Shown: positions 22,612 through 33,782 of the stretch, piece by piece
Position numbering within the stretch: position 1 is the first letter of the stretch
Layout of the letters: each line of letters begins with the position of its first letter
NCBI GenBank assembly: GCA_963556495.2
Contig: OY747701.1
Coordinates: forward strand, 42,332,001-42,396,000
Source: Valencia hispanica
Taxonomy: Eukaryota > Chordata > Actinopteri > Cyprinodontiformes > Valenciidae
Direction of reading: 5' to 3'
DNA length: 64,000 bases
The notes under the pieces: model-generated
Told to the model about the DNA's origin: nothing
Databases searched by the model: none
Seen by the model: the letters and a program-made list of their open reading frames with translations, nothing else
Position numbers and translations under genes: made by a program

Positions 22612-23610
22612 TTTCTAGTACCGGGTTAGACAGGCTTTTATCCTTCTAAGCTGATTCATTCTTTTACAGCATAGATTTAACAAGGTGAAAGAAACATTCT
22701 TCAGAGATTTCAGTCCATCCTTACATGATTACGTTATTCAGTTGCTGCAAAATTTGTTGGTAGCACATCTATACTATTCATCTCTTCTTACACCTCATCC
22801 CAAATGTGTTTTATTGGATTAAGATCTAGTGACTATGGAGGCCACTGGAGTACATCAAACGCATTGTCATGTTCAAAAACCAGTTTCAGATTAATTGAAC
22901 TTTGCAACATTTTACATTATCCTGCTGGCAGTAGCAATCACAATATAGGTACAATGTGGTCATACAGGGCCAGACAGGCATTTTAAATAATGCACAGTAG
23001 GTAATAAAGGTCCTAATATGTGAAAAAGTATCCCAGCCACACCATTACACTAACACTATAAAGCAAGATGGATAAATCATTTTATGTTGTTTATGCCACA
23101 TTGAGACTCTCCCATCTAACTGCCACAGCTGAAACCAAGACTAATTGGACCATGGAACATTTTTCCAATCTCTTATTGTTCAGTTTGTTGACTCTGTGTC
23201 AATCAAAGCTGTAGTTTCCTGTATTAGCTAACAGGAGTGGCACCTGATGAAGTTTTCTGATGCTGTCGCCCATCCGCTTCAAGGTTTTGACATACCTTGG
23301 TTGTAATGAGTCTGTTCATTCTCCTCTTACATCTGACATCAACAAGACATTGTTGTCCACACAACTGCTGCCTACTGGATAGTGTCTGTCTTTTAGACCA
23401 TTATCTGTAAACTAGAGACATGGTTGAGCATGGAAATCTCAGTTTCTTAAATTCTGAGAGCAGTCCATCTATAACCAACAACCATCCCATTCAAAGTCAC
23501 TTAAATCCATTTTTGTTTCACATCCTGGTGCTCAGATTTAAATTCGGGAGGTGGTCTTTAAGACATTTTGATGTCTAAATGCATTAACCATGGGTTTAGC
23601 TGATTCCGTG
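22612..23610 (-). pseudogene. Heavily decayed Tc1-like transposase gene
   Basis: Read on the - strand, the sequence is a degenerate Tc1-like coding region with many stops and frameshifts. The clearest relic is the catalytic-Glu motif: the complement of ctattggattaagatctagtgac (22811-22833) encodes SLDLNPIE against the family's SPDLNPIE. The flanking stretches (caatctcttattgttcagttt, aggagtggcacctgatg, gacatcaacaagacattg, gttcaaagtcacttaaat-like) lie in the order expected of a common fish Tc1 family, with several internal deletions. The terminal repeats are not clearly preserved; the left part at 22618 (agtaccgggttagacaggct) is a subterminal relic. It is inactive and much older than the copies at 39805 and 43261. 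Confidence 0.65.
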
Positions 23611-26600
23611 TATATATATATAGTATTCTACATATTGCATGTTTACAACATGTAAACACAAATAGCAAAAATCATGGCTGAGACCCAGGCACTCCTTTAT
23701 TCATCCTGATATGATGCTAGTGGACATGCACCCGTGAGGAAGACTGCTTTTCTCACCTCACACAATCCCACACAGATACACACAACCCCTCTGCAGATAC
23801 CTCATTTCACTTCATATCTGTCTCTGAAAGTTCATGCACAGATCCTCTCACATACAGTACTTTGGTCTGCATGGTAAAGCAGGAGTTCGCTACAGAAAAG
23901 CAGATGGGTTCAGGGTTACAATTCAGACTTTACTGTATATGGGTGTGTTGGGGGTTGTGTGTAGATGAATATATGTAAGAGAGTAATGCAAAACAGTCAC
24001 TTAATTTTTTTGTGTTGATGTTGTAATATGCCCTTAAAAATTTTCATTATTTTATATTTTTAGTAATCTTCCTTAATATACATAAAAAAGATAAAGATGC
24101 AGATGCACTTAAAAATACAATTTAAATATATTTACAGGCATGTGCATTTAAAAAATACAATCAACTTTCTGAAACTTTTATTTTCTCAGAGTCCTGGAAC
24201 ATTAATCAATACACAGGACATACTGCGAATAACACATACTGTACAAGTTCATTTCCCTGGAGCAGTTCAAAGATGTAGGAAATTGCATCAGTGATTGCTT
24301 ATTCTCTGGGTCGGAGGTGGGAGTATATTTTGAATAATGATTGCTGTGGTCACATTGTCAGAATGTAAAATATATATGATGTGCGCACACAAGACTTACC
24401 CTGCCTCTGGCAAAGAGACGCTGGTTGAGTTAAAGCTTGTGCTGCCAGGTGCACATGTGTATGTGCACATCTGTCAGGGAGAAAATGCATGAAGGCTCAC
24501 ACTAACAAACAAAGGCCAGCAGAGACAAAGAGACAGAAAATACAGTCTTGGAAAGAGTTTGCAGCAGTAAAAACTTTCCGGCTGCTTATTGCTTTGGGAC
24601 ACTAGAGTGGATGTTGAAGCACACTTTGATTAAATCATTTAAGTATGTGACAAGTGAAACTGTGTGTGTAAATAACAAGATCAGATCAGTATCCTCATAC
24701 AAATAAAAAAAATTGCTTTGTCCAATTGTTTATTATGCAACCCAAACAATATTTCTGAAAGTTCTTGTATAGTCTCTGATGGTGTCATAACACTCTTTTA
24801 TAAGGTTCACAGAGCGAGAACTATTTCTTGGTGGGCTTTATATTCAGGATATCTTTCTGGTGACAGGAGAAGCAAACAGTGTGATGACCTCTGTCCAGTG
24901 CATTCTGCTTTAGCAGCACACTGCAGCATTCTGCACTGAGTCCCTTTGGGCTTACAGAGTTTCCACCTCATTCCAAATGCTGCATCGATAACCTGATCCT
25001 TGTCACCCCACCGTCTCCTTGAACATGTTTACAGCTTTCCATACGTCGTCTTATATCACCCACAGACTTCCAGCTTCGGGCAATGCACTTTGCTGTTTTA
25101 TCTGGTGTTTTCCTTAACAAAATGTTGAATTATAGTTAATGTTTTTGCCTTCTTACTACTTCTTGGTTGACACATATAGTACAAATCCCAATAAGGGAAC
25201 CTTAAGGTGCCTCTGGATGAATACATTCTGTGACAATATCTGAAAGTTGCCATCAGCTTTCCAACAGCTAAAAGAAAGCAAAAAACAAAACAAAATCCAA
25301 GTTAAATTCAGGAAGTTGGGTGGTTTTATTGTGTCAGAAGACCATGGTTTTTTTTGGACCCATGGGGTAAAGTTTGCATGTCGTTTTTGGCAAAATACTA
25401 ATCTGTTGATCCTAAAGGGCTGCATAGATTTTAACTATAAAGATTTTAATTTGAGAATTTGTAGTTTGCCACTGTGCCATTATTTACAGCTGAATTAAGC
25501 ATTTGTTGGAATTTAACTCAATAGACATGCCTTAAATAGCTGCTGTAGGAAGGAGAGATAATGTGGAGAGAATTTCCTCAGTGGAGTTGATTTATTTAGA
25601 AATGACTGATGGTCTGTTAATATTATGGGTTAGTTTCTGTGAACACTAAGAAGAAAATAATACTGGAATAATTTCTAGGAAAAGAATGAGTTTTGAAAAA
25701 CTTGCTGCCTCAATAGTTCATTTGGTTATCATTACTATACATATCCTTACAACACAACTGCTTTGACTGGTCTCTCAGCTCTTTCGTTTGTTTCTCTATT
25801 TATTTATTTATTTATTTTTGCCGCAGATGCTTGTATTTATATTTATTGATTATTTCCTGATCTATATAGTTTTTTTGATGGCTGTGTCATTTTTATATTA
25901 TCTGTAGAGTTTTTACCTGGTTTCTGTTTTCTCTGATTAACCTTCCTGCTCTCCATCAGCTTTTCCACATCCAGTTTTTAGACTCACCTGGTTTACATCC
26001 AGTAATCACCACTCTGTCAGTTTGTCCTGTTATCCTCCCTGATAGTTCCAATTGATTCTCTCTCCATCTGTTTTCCACCTGTTCTGAATGTTTGACCCTT
26101 GTGGACTTCTTGGGTCCTTACCTAAATCAGTATTTATGACATCATCTGTGGGCTCTCCAAGCTTTGATGCAAAGGTATTAGCTTTGGATGTGTTTAAATT
26201 CCACTCCGTGCTTTTTCACAATACTAACCTTTTCTTAAAACTGTAAATTGAAAATAGATTTTGGAAGTTAGAAATATTTTTTAGCAGTTTTTGTTTTGCA
26301 TTTGCATACTTTCACTGTTTGAAGTTGCAAAAAAAACTAATTCCTTTACAAAGAGCAAAAAATATTCCGTAGTAACTGCTTGTTTCAGATCCAGCAGTCG
26401 ATCTTGTTAATACAATAATTTGGGCAAAATGTTTTCTGATCTGTAAATTCCCTATAATACAGAAAAATAGTGCATTCTTATTTTGGTTCTAATACATAAA
26501 TACAATTAGCTTATCAAATGTAAAGGGATAGGAATTTAAGTCAATCTGACTGAGCTCTGGCAAAATATACATCCCAGCTGAAATAAAGCTAACAATTCTG

Positions 26601-29151
26601 ACTTATATCTACTCAACTCAGCCAATATCACTAGTGTTAGCTTCCTAGTGAAATCACTGTTATCTAAAGAGGAAATATTTACCTTCCCATGTATTTTAAA
26701 GAAATGTAATTAAAAGAAAGATGAACTCTTCACATTTTTATAGTTATTCAATGAATAAACATAGTAATTAACATTTTCCAAAAGGTTAAAGAGAAAAAGC
26801 TGTAATAGTAATAAACATCTATTTATTAAATGAAGAGAAACACAAATAGACAAACAAGTCAAAGTAACTAAGACAATAATAAATAATAACAAATTAAAAA
26901 TATATATTTTAATATTAATATTAATATTATTTTAATATTATTTAATGTTTAATATTTTAAAATTAATTAATATTAAGGTTGGAATCAATTGTATACGTCT
27001 TTCTCTAAAATAATTAAGTTGATTGAAGAGTCTGTTTGACTCTTAGATGTCTGGTAGATTTAGTTAAGAGTTGTTTATAGACACATACAATAGATCAAAT
27101 CAAAGCTGACAGAAAGTGTAATCTTTTGGGAAACATGACTATTTTGACTGAAAGTTTAAATTTGTCTGCATAATAAAAACTGATCTGGTCAGTTTAGCTA
27201 ACAGACAAGCACCACCAAGTCTTTAGAAATTAAAAGGTTGAGGTCAAAGAGATGGTTTATGCTACAAGTCAACAAAAGGCTGCAGTATCAAATGTTGTTT
27301 GTTCATTACTGTAATTATACTTCTTCTTCATAAGCACATTTGTTATTTCTCTTGATTAACTTATTTGCATCTTTATGCACATCCAAGTCATTGATGAGTG
27401 CATTGGTTAATATTAAAATGGTCTGACTACATATGATGTTCAGAGGTTGGATCAGACGATATAGACTAAAATGTTTATGATGATATTTTGCTCTATTTAT
27501 TACATTACCAATAAAAGTGATCATAAAAATAATATTTAAAACAATCATTGCAGTCATTTTGGGAATAGACTGTATGGCTGTGACTGCACATCACTGCAAA
27601 GCCCTACATACACACATGCTGTACTGCTCTTAAATACACATAAATACACAATAGAAAACAAAACAAACACTGTATTTGTGTTTTATAGTCTTAAAGATAT
27701 TGACATTTACTGCTACTCTTTTGGACCCAACATTGTAAAAAGTAACAATATAAACAAGCTGAGGTGATTATAAAAAGTATTATAAAACTACTATGATATT
27801 TTTCTTAGTCAAATTTGCTAACCTAGAAAAATTAACCCTATCTATGCTGCTAATTCAAAGTAATCAACCTAGCCTCGACTAATAAGAGTTTTGCTAAATT
27901 ATGAATAATAAAACATTACCTAAAATGCTGTTACTTTACTTTTTTCAAGACATAATTTAGTAAGAGGTCTTTGTGATAGCTTTTGGAGACATACTTTTTA
28001 TTCTATAAACTATCTATTTATATTTATATTTTAGTAATCAGATAAATAGTTTCTTAGCAATATGGGATCTGTCACTGGTTTCTCTCTCTCTGGGGAGGAG
28101 CTGCTCATGTCCCACATTCTAATGGGTCTATTTAGGACTACCAGAATATGATGTATGGGTTCTGATTGGCACTTGATTTTTCTAGACCTTCAGTACGAAT
28201 GTAATACGACTAATTACATGTATGTCACACATTGGTTTTTAGTGCAAGAAGCACTTTTGAAAAGAAAAAAAAAAACTTGAATCTGTACCTTCCGATATCA
28301 AGATGATGAAGACTTATCTAATTCAGTCTTTCTCTTCTTTTCTTTCATTCTCTCACAAAGAGGATCCTATTTAGCCATGGCCAGGCCAGACCAATAAATA
28401 GCTGCTTTACAGAAAATGAGTCTGATTGAGGATTTATCCAATCCTTTATCAAGACTGATTGTTTACCTTTGCCTGAGCCAGATTGGATTGAAAAGAGAGC
28501 TCTCGCCTTTATCCATAGAGAGGAGAGAAAAATCCAATCATCTCTCTTTCTGACTTTCTTCCTTCCTATTTTTGTTGATCACTTTACCTTCATATTGTCT
28601 TTTTTTATCTTTACTACTCCTAAATCAAAAAGTCTTCATGTCTATCTCTCCAAATCTACCCTCTTTCTCCTAAATGTTTTGTCTTGACAATCATCATATT
28701 TTTTTCTAACCATGTCCAGTTTTTTCTGTCAATTTATCCCATGAATAACAGCAACAAATCATACATCAAGTCAGAAGAGGTTTGTTAGATAACATTAGCG
28801 AACAAACAGCTTCATGAACACCTAGGACAACAGCAGATAGATCAGGAGTACAATAATAGAAATGTTTAAAGTAGATATAGGTCATAATACCATATTCCAA
28901 CCTTTGAACCCCACCAACAGAGCACAGTTCACGGAACTGAAAATTCTCCATGAATACACCTGTACAATACAATACAAGCCATTATAATGAAGTGTATATA
29001 ATTTTTTTTTTTTTTTTTTTCAAAATGTATACTAATTTCATATATATATATATATATATATCCCATTGTCTGTACCCGTCCATCCTATGCAGGATTGTGG
29101 GGGGGGCTGGTGCATATCTCGAGCAGTCACGGGGCTAGAGGCAGGGTATAT
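23611..29151. other. Long AT-rich intronic stretch
   Basis: No gene recognised. Contents: a (TTTA)n run at 25798-25818, an ATATTA-rich tract near 26903-26970, a T-run at 29001-29020 and (TA)n at 29041-29060. A short patch at 29061-29150 (ccgtccatcctatgcagg...cacggggctagaggcagggta) resembles a dispersed fish repeat reading gggtcacggggctggagcc...gaggcagggta. Short frames in 27315-27557 and 28469-28687 have no recognisable domain. Confidence 0.5.
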
Positions 29152-29368
29152 ATATTCAATTCAATTCAAATTCAATTCAAAAATACTTTATTGATCCCAG
29201 AGGGAAATTAAGTGTTGGTATAGCTCATATAATTAATTCTTTAAGGAGTTGTTGCAGATGATGATGGCTGTGGGCAGGAAGGATTTCCTTTAGCGGTCTG
29301 TATCGCAGCGAAACTGAAGAAGCCTCCGACTGAAGACGCTCTGTTGTTGTATGACTGTCTCATGAAGA

Positions 29369-29370
<2 letters not shown>
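29152..29370 (-). repeat. 3' end of a non-LTR retrotransposon, reverse orientation
   Basis: Starts with ttcaattcaattcaaattca followed by aatactttattgatcccagag and ggaaatt. On the - strand this is a typical LINE 3' terminus (aatttccctctgggatcaataaagtatt plus a short (GAATT)n tail). The adjoining ggcaggaaggatttcctttagcggtctgt block is a recurring fish LINE 3' UTR segment. The clade is uncertain. Confidence 0.55.

Positions 29371-29454
<84 letters not shown>
29371..29454. repeat. (TA)n microsatellite
   Basis: About 84 bp of uninterrupted AT dinucleotides, immediately left of the hAT-like remnant. Confidence 0.97.
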
Positions 29455-29457
<3 letters not shown>

Positions 29458-31262
29458 TGCTGTCCTGAGATAAAAAAAACTGAGATTAATTCATTATGAT
29501 CTCGAATTAATTAATCTAGTTAATCTCAATATTAATCTCACCTAATAATTGCTGAGAAAAGCCCTCATCTTGAGGAATTTTCTTTTAAATTCATTACATT
29601 ATTGTGGTAGAACAAAAGTTTGCTACATGTAATTAAAAAAACTGGTTTTTTGAAGCCATTTATTGTATTTAACAGACTTGAACAGATGCAGTCCCAGCCA
29701 TTTACATTATGCTGTTTTTGTGACTAGTCCCAAGTGGCGCCTGCAACCTTCTGCTTCGAGCATACGCGATTCATTAGCGTTCTGGACGCAGTGGGGTAGA
29801 GCTGTAATCAGGCCTTAAAAGTTGGGCCCGACCCGGCCCAAGCTCGAAAGAATTCAGCGCGAGCCCGAAGAGTATGTTTTGATTGACAGCTTATTAAAGC
29901 CCAAACCCGATTACAGCCCGACAAATTATTCAAAAGTCGCACATCAGGGTTTCTGAATGGCACCGGACAACGTGACCGGCAGGTTTTCAATTTAGTGGGC
30001 ATTTTACTTTTTATAGGGTGACCATAGTCTGAAAACCCAAAAAGAAGACCTTGGCAATGGCTGAGAGAATAGTAAGATCCTCAGCTTTAACCGCTTATGT
30101 TGCGTAAAAGTCTGTCTCGCCTGCGTGTTTCTGTGTGCGCTCTTGACCGCTTGCTCTAGATTTTAGGAGATTTTATCTGACTTGTGGGCATCAGGGAGCT
30201 GCTATATAAATGCAAGAGACTTCTGCAACTTGAGACTTGGGATGTCTGGTAATAGAGCATTTACACTTCAGCATTGTCTGTCTGAGAGTGCAGTGCAGCA
30301 GTCAGAGCATGTTTTCTGTTCTGATCTGAGAGAAGGAGTGGCCTGACGCCGGGGTCTTTCACATCATGACGCATGCGGTATGCATGCAACATCTTGACAG
30401 GTAGATTGGAATAATATTAGTGACCAAGTGCAGCGCTTTATTATAAATATTCTTGGTCTGTAAAACTGAGCAAAACCTAGCCATTTTCGGGAATTTTATT
30501 AACACCATTAGTTTGCGCTAATGAGAGATCAGCTGACTGCTAAAACCCGAGTCCGTGAACAATGATAGAAATTAAGCCCGAACCTGGCCCGACGGGTCCC
30601 GATGGGTTCGGGCAAAGATCTTCAGCTCTACAGTGGGGTAAATGTATTCTCTGACTCCAACTGTGTTATGGGTTAAAACAACACGTTATTTTTGATACCA
30701 ATGGCTTGCCATACCGGTGGACATGGGCGCCCAGGTGTACCTGCAGGGTAGTGCAGACTGGTTGCCTGCTGTGTGAGCTCTGAGACGGGAGAGCACCCCG
30801 CTGCTCAGTGAGAAAAGTGACAACGTTACATGCTAAACCCAAAGGTTTCAGATAACCCCAGAAAAATTAGCTAGATTTGCCGCTAGTTTTTTTTTTTTGT
30901 TTGTTTGTTTTTTTGAGTAAGATTCGCAAGAGGGGTCTAAAACTCGCCAAATATAGCAAAGTTGGCAACACTGTCTGCAACTCACCGTTCCTCCTGACCT
31001 CATCCGCCCCACCCTGACGGAAGCCAGTCATCTCATGATTACTTTACAGTCAACCGATGTCCACTTCAGGGTGTGGTTAACTCCGGACAACTCAAGCACA
31101 AGAAGCCCAGTGCATAAAACAGGTTTTATTTAAAGTGAAGTCGCATGCAGAAACTGTAAAATTAAAGATTAAAAATTAGATTAACGCGATTAAAAAACAT
31201 AATGCGCTAAATATGGCTTTAATTAATTGATCGCAAGTAACGCAATAATTTGACACCCTTAA
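29455..31262. mobile_element. hAT-like remnant hosting a second hAT
   Basis: The right side (31160-31260), read in reverse, begins agggtgtcaaattattgcgt and carries repeated gattaattaa/gcgattaaaaa motifs. The left side (29455-29545) begins ttggtgctgtcctgagataa and carries gagattaattcatt and gaattaattaatc motifs. Such g(g)tgtc ends with subterminal gcgttaattaatcgcg motifs are usual in non-autonomous fish hATs. The two ends are only weakly alike and no 8-bp duplication is evident because (TA)n abuts both. A clear second element interrupts it at 29797-30630. Confidence 0.35.
29797..30630. mobile_element. Non-autonomous hAT element with perfect 8-bp target duplication
   Basis: An 834-bp element flanked by CAGTGGGG on both sides (29789-29796 and 30631-30638). 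Its ends are TAGAGCTGTAATC and, reverse complemented, TAGAGCTGAAGATC. Subterminal regions are GC-rich with repeated gcccgacccgg/gcccgaacc motifs (29826-29920 and 30540-30612), in contrast to the AT-rich surroundings. The interior has no transposase frame, so it must have moved using an enzyme encoded elsewhere. hAT is inferred from the 8-bp duplication and the short terminal repeat starting TAGAG. Confidence 0.8.
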
Positions 31263-32039
31263 TATATATATATAAATATATCCCACTGAGCAATAGACGT
31301 CTATTAGAAGTGTCATCTAAATTTAAACCGAAATTAGCCCGTCTACAATCGGTCTATATTTTAGCCCCAATCTAGACGATAGAATTTAATACATTAATTA
31401 TTAAATATTAAATAATAAAATAACTGTAAGTTGTGTAAATGATGGCCAAGTGCTGGATTAAAACATTTTTAACAGTCATTGATCAATGTACAATGTAGTT
31501 TAGATTTAGACTCGATTTAGACCTCTAAATAAATACGTCATATTAACGTCTCTTTTAAGACCAAATTTAGATGATTTAATTAAATACATTAAATAATGAA
31601 CAGTGATCAAAAAAATAACTGTAAGTTGCTCAACTGGTGTCCAAATATTGGACTTAAATAATTTGAATTGCCATTGATCAATATACAGTAAAGTTTAGAT
31701 TTAGGCTTGATTTAGATGTTTAATCAACGTCTAGATTTAAACCTGGTTTAGACGTATATTAAGTTATTTTAGTGGTACTCCCCGCCCTCACCACTAGGAG
31801 GCAGCAACACACTTAAAGTCCCGCTCGGTCTAATCGTCGTTGATGGTGATCTGAGCATATCGTCCGGACCAATTTATTTTACTCTCATTGGGACCACTTT
31901 GTTCCTTCAAGTACACCTTGAAGGGCCGCATCTAGGTGAGTGCTCAAAGGTACATTATTGAAATGTTGTTTTGTCCTGTTATTAATTTAATCGTTATCCG
32001 TTTCCAGCATAGCTAGCAGGCTAGCTATAGCTTAGCTAT

Positions 32040-32115
32040 AGTTTGTGCTGTTGCAAAACTGAGAATTTCCCCATTGTGGGACAATAAAGGTTTGTCTTGT
32101 CTTATCTTATCTTAT
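32040..32115 (+). repeat. Short LINE 3' tail insertion
   Basis: gagaatttccccattgtggg followed by acaataaaggtttgtcttg and a (TCTTA)n run. This is the usual terminus of a fish non-LTR element, nested in the CACTA-like unit. Confidence 0.5.
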
Positions 32116-32631
32116 AATTGTCATGTCAATAATAGTGGGTGGTTACAATGTGGTAGTGTAATACAAGTTAGTTTAATGTTGTCAATTGTCTTAATTTTTT
32201 ATCTGTTGCAAAGCTGTCACAAATGACGTCATGGAAACTTTAATATGCAAGGTGGTGGGCCACATGGAAAGAGCGCCTTTAAAAAGACCCCCTTCTACTG
32301 CTAGTTCTTTGGCAATTGCTTCTTCAGGTTAGAAATGTGTGACTGAAATGACATGCATTAACAAACAGTTTGTCGGGACTGTATTAGGCAGTCTCTGTAA
32401 TACTGACAATTATGAAACTTAATTGGTGTAGTTACATGAAAGGAAATCTTAATTAATCTTAATTAATTCATTATTCTTTACAGAGTAACCCCAAATTCTG
32501 AAATGGGTGGTGCCCAATGTCCATTGAGTCAAGTCCTTTGAAACCATGTACCTTGTCTTAATGGATAATATCTCTGTGATCTCTGTGACACTTACAATAT
32601 TTCTTCATTTATTCTATTGCTTTGTTTGCAG

Positions 32632-32738
32632 AATCTGTTCAGAAAACTTTCAAAGAGGCCACGGAGTATATGATCAGCTCAGCAATGGCTGCACATCTCA
32701 AACAGGCCCCAGGTCAAAGTGCTGGAGGGGGCTATTAG
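32632..32738 (+). pseudogene. Exon-like coding segment inside the CACTA-like element
   Basis: The segment follows a good acceptor (attctattgctttgtttgcag). In phase 2 it encodes ~35 residues containing SVQKTFKEATEYMISSAMAA and ending SAGGGY, then TAG at 32736-32738. It looks like a terminal exon of a transposon-encoded or captured gene. I cannot identify a family, and the partner exons are uncertain: the candidate first exon ends at the CTAG|GTGAGT donor near 31935. Confidence 0.25.
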
Positions 32739-33691
32739 AGGCCCAGGACACCATTGGTGTAAAAAAAAATTTCTTTTACATTTTGGTTTATGTTGATGCA
32801 GTTTCCCAGAGTTTTTGTATATTTGGCCTAATTTCTGTTTTTGTTTTGTAAATGTTTTGCATACAAATACCTACATTTTTATTTTATTTTAGTATTTTGT
32901 AGATTAGACCACTTGTTTTCCACCTTAATCTTTGTTTAAATAAAATAAGCAAACTTTTTTTATTTTGGTAATATTATATATTTGAGTTTGTGCTTTTATT
33001 TTATTGTTATGTATGTTTACAAATGTGTTGAAATTAAAAACAGGTATATGGCAGTGATGGTTGGATAATGTCTGAAAAATTTATTGATTTACATTACAGT
33101 AGGATAGTTTGGTAAATGTTAACATCAAGAGATGTGTTTATATCCTGTGGTAAAATAAGCATAGTGTTACTGAAACCTTTTTAAAAGATCATAACACCCT
33201 GGCACGACATAAAGGAAAGGATCACAGGTTAAATTTGTTTCTCCCCCCCCCCCCCTTTTTTTTAGAGAACCTGACTTAACATTCAATTTGACAACTTTAA
33301 TTTTATTTTAATAGGTTTGTTGTGATTAATTTAATAGATTTTAAAAGCTGGATTTATTAGAATATCATTAGCCTATAATACATTTAATAGACGTCTATAC
33401 GACGTCTAGATTCTCTAATGGTGTATAAATTTGGTATAAAAATAAGTGTCTGGCAAACGTATAACTTTAGACGTCTATAAATAGACGTTCATTAACGGTT
33501 ATTTTAAAGTCTTAGAACAGACGCGGCATATAGAGGTAGTCGTCTTTTAGACGTCTATTAGACGGCTAGTCTAAACCTAGACGGCTGAAAAACTTTCATT
33601 TTTAGACCAGTGGTAGACCGATTTTAGCCTAGACGTCTATGGACCATATAGACGTTCATTAGACGTCTTTTAGACCAAAAAATGCTCAGTT

Positions 33692-33693
<2 letters not shown>

Positions 33694-33780
<87 letters not shown>
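33694..33780. repeat. (TA)n microsatellite
   Basis: About 87 bp of AT dinucleotides immediately right of the CACTA-like element. Confidence 0.97.

Positions 33781-33782
<2 letters not shown>

Larger units (their letters stand above)
31284..33691. mobile_element. CACTA (EnSpm)-like element with AGACGTCT subterminal repeats
   Basis: The left end is CACTGAGCAATAGACGTC; the right end, reverse complemented, is AACTGAGCATTTTTTGG followed by tctaaaagacgtcta. CACT(A/G) termini and arrays of short subterminal repeats are hallmarks of CACTA elements. Here the subterminal word is the palindrome tagacgtcta and variants, frequent at 33381-33670 and 31296-31765. The left arm also holds a ~195-bp tandem duplication (31400-31530 against 31595-31725). 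No transposase is visible. The interior has a possible promoter/exon start near 31783-31935 with a CTAG|GTGAGT donor, and an exon-like segment at 32632. (TA)n lies on both sides, so the 2-3 bp target duplication cannot be read. Confidence 0.5.
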
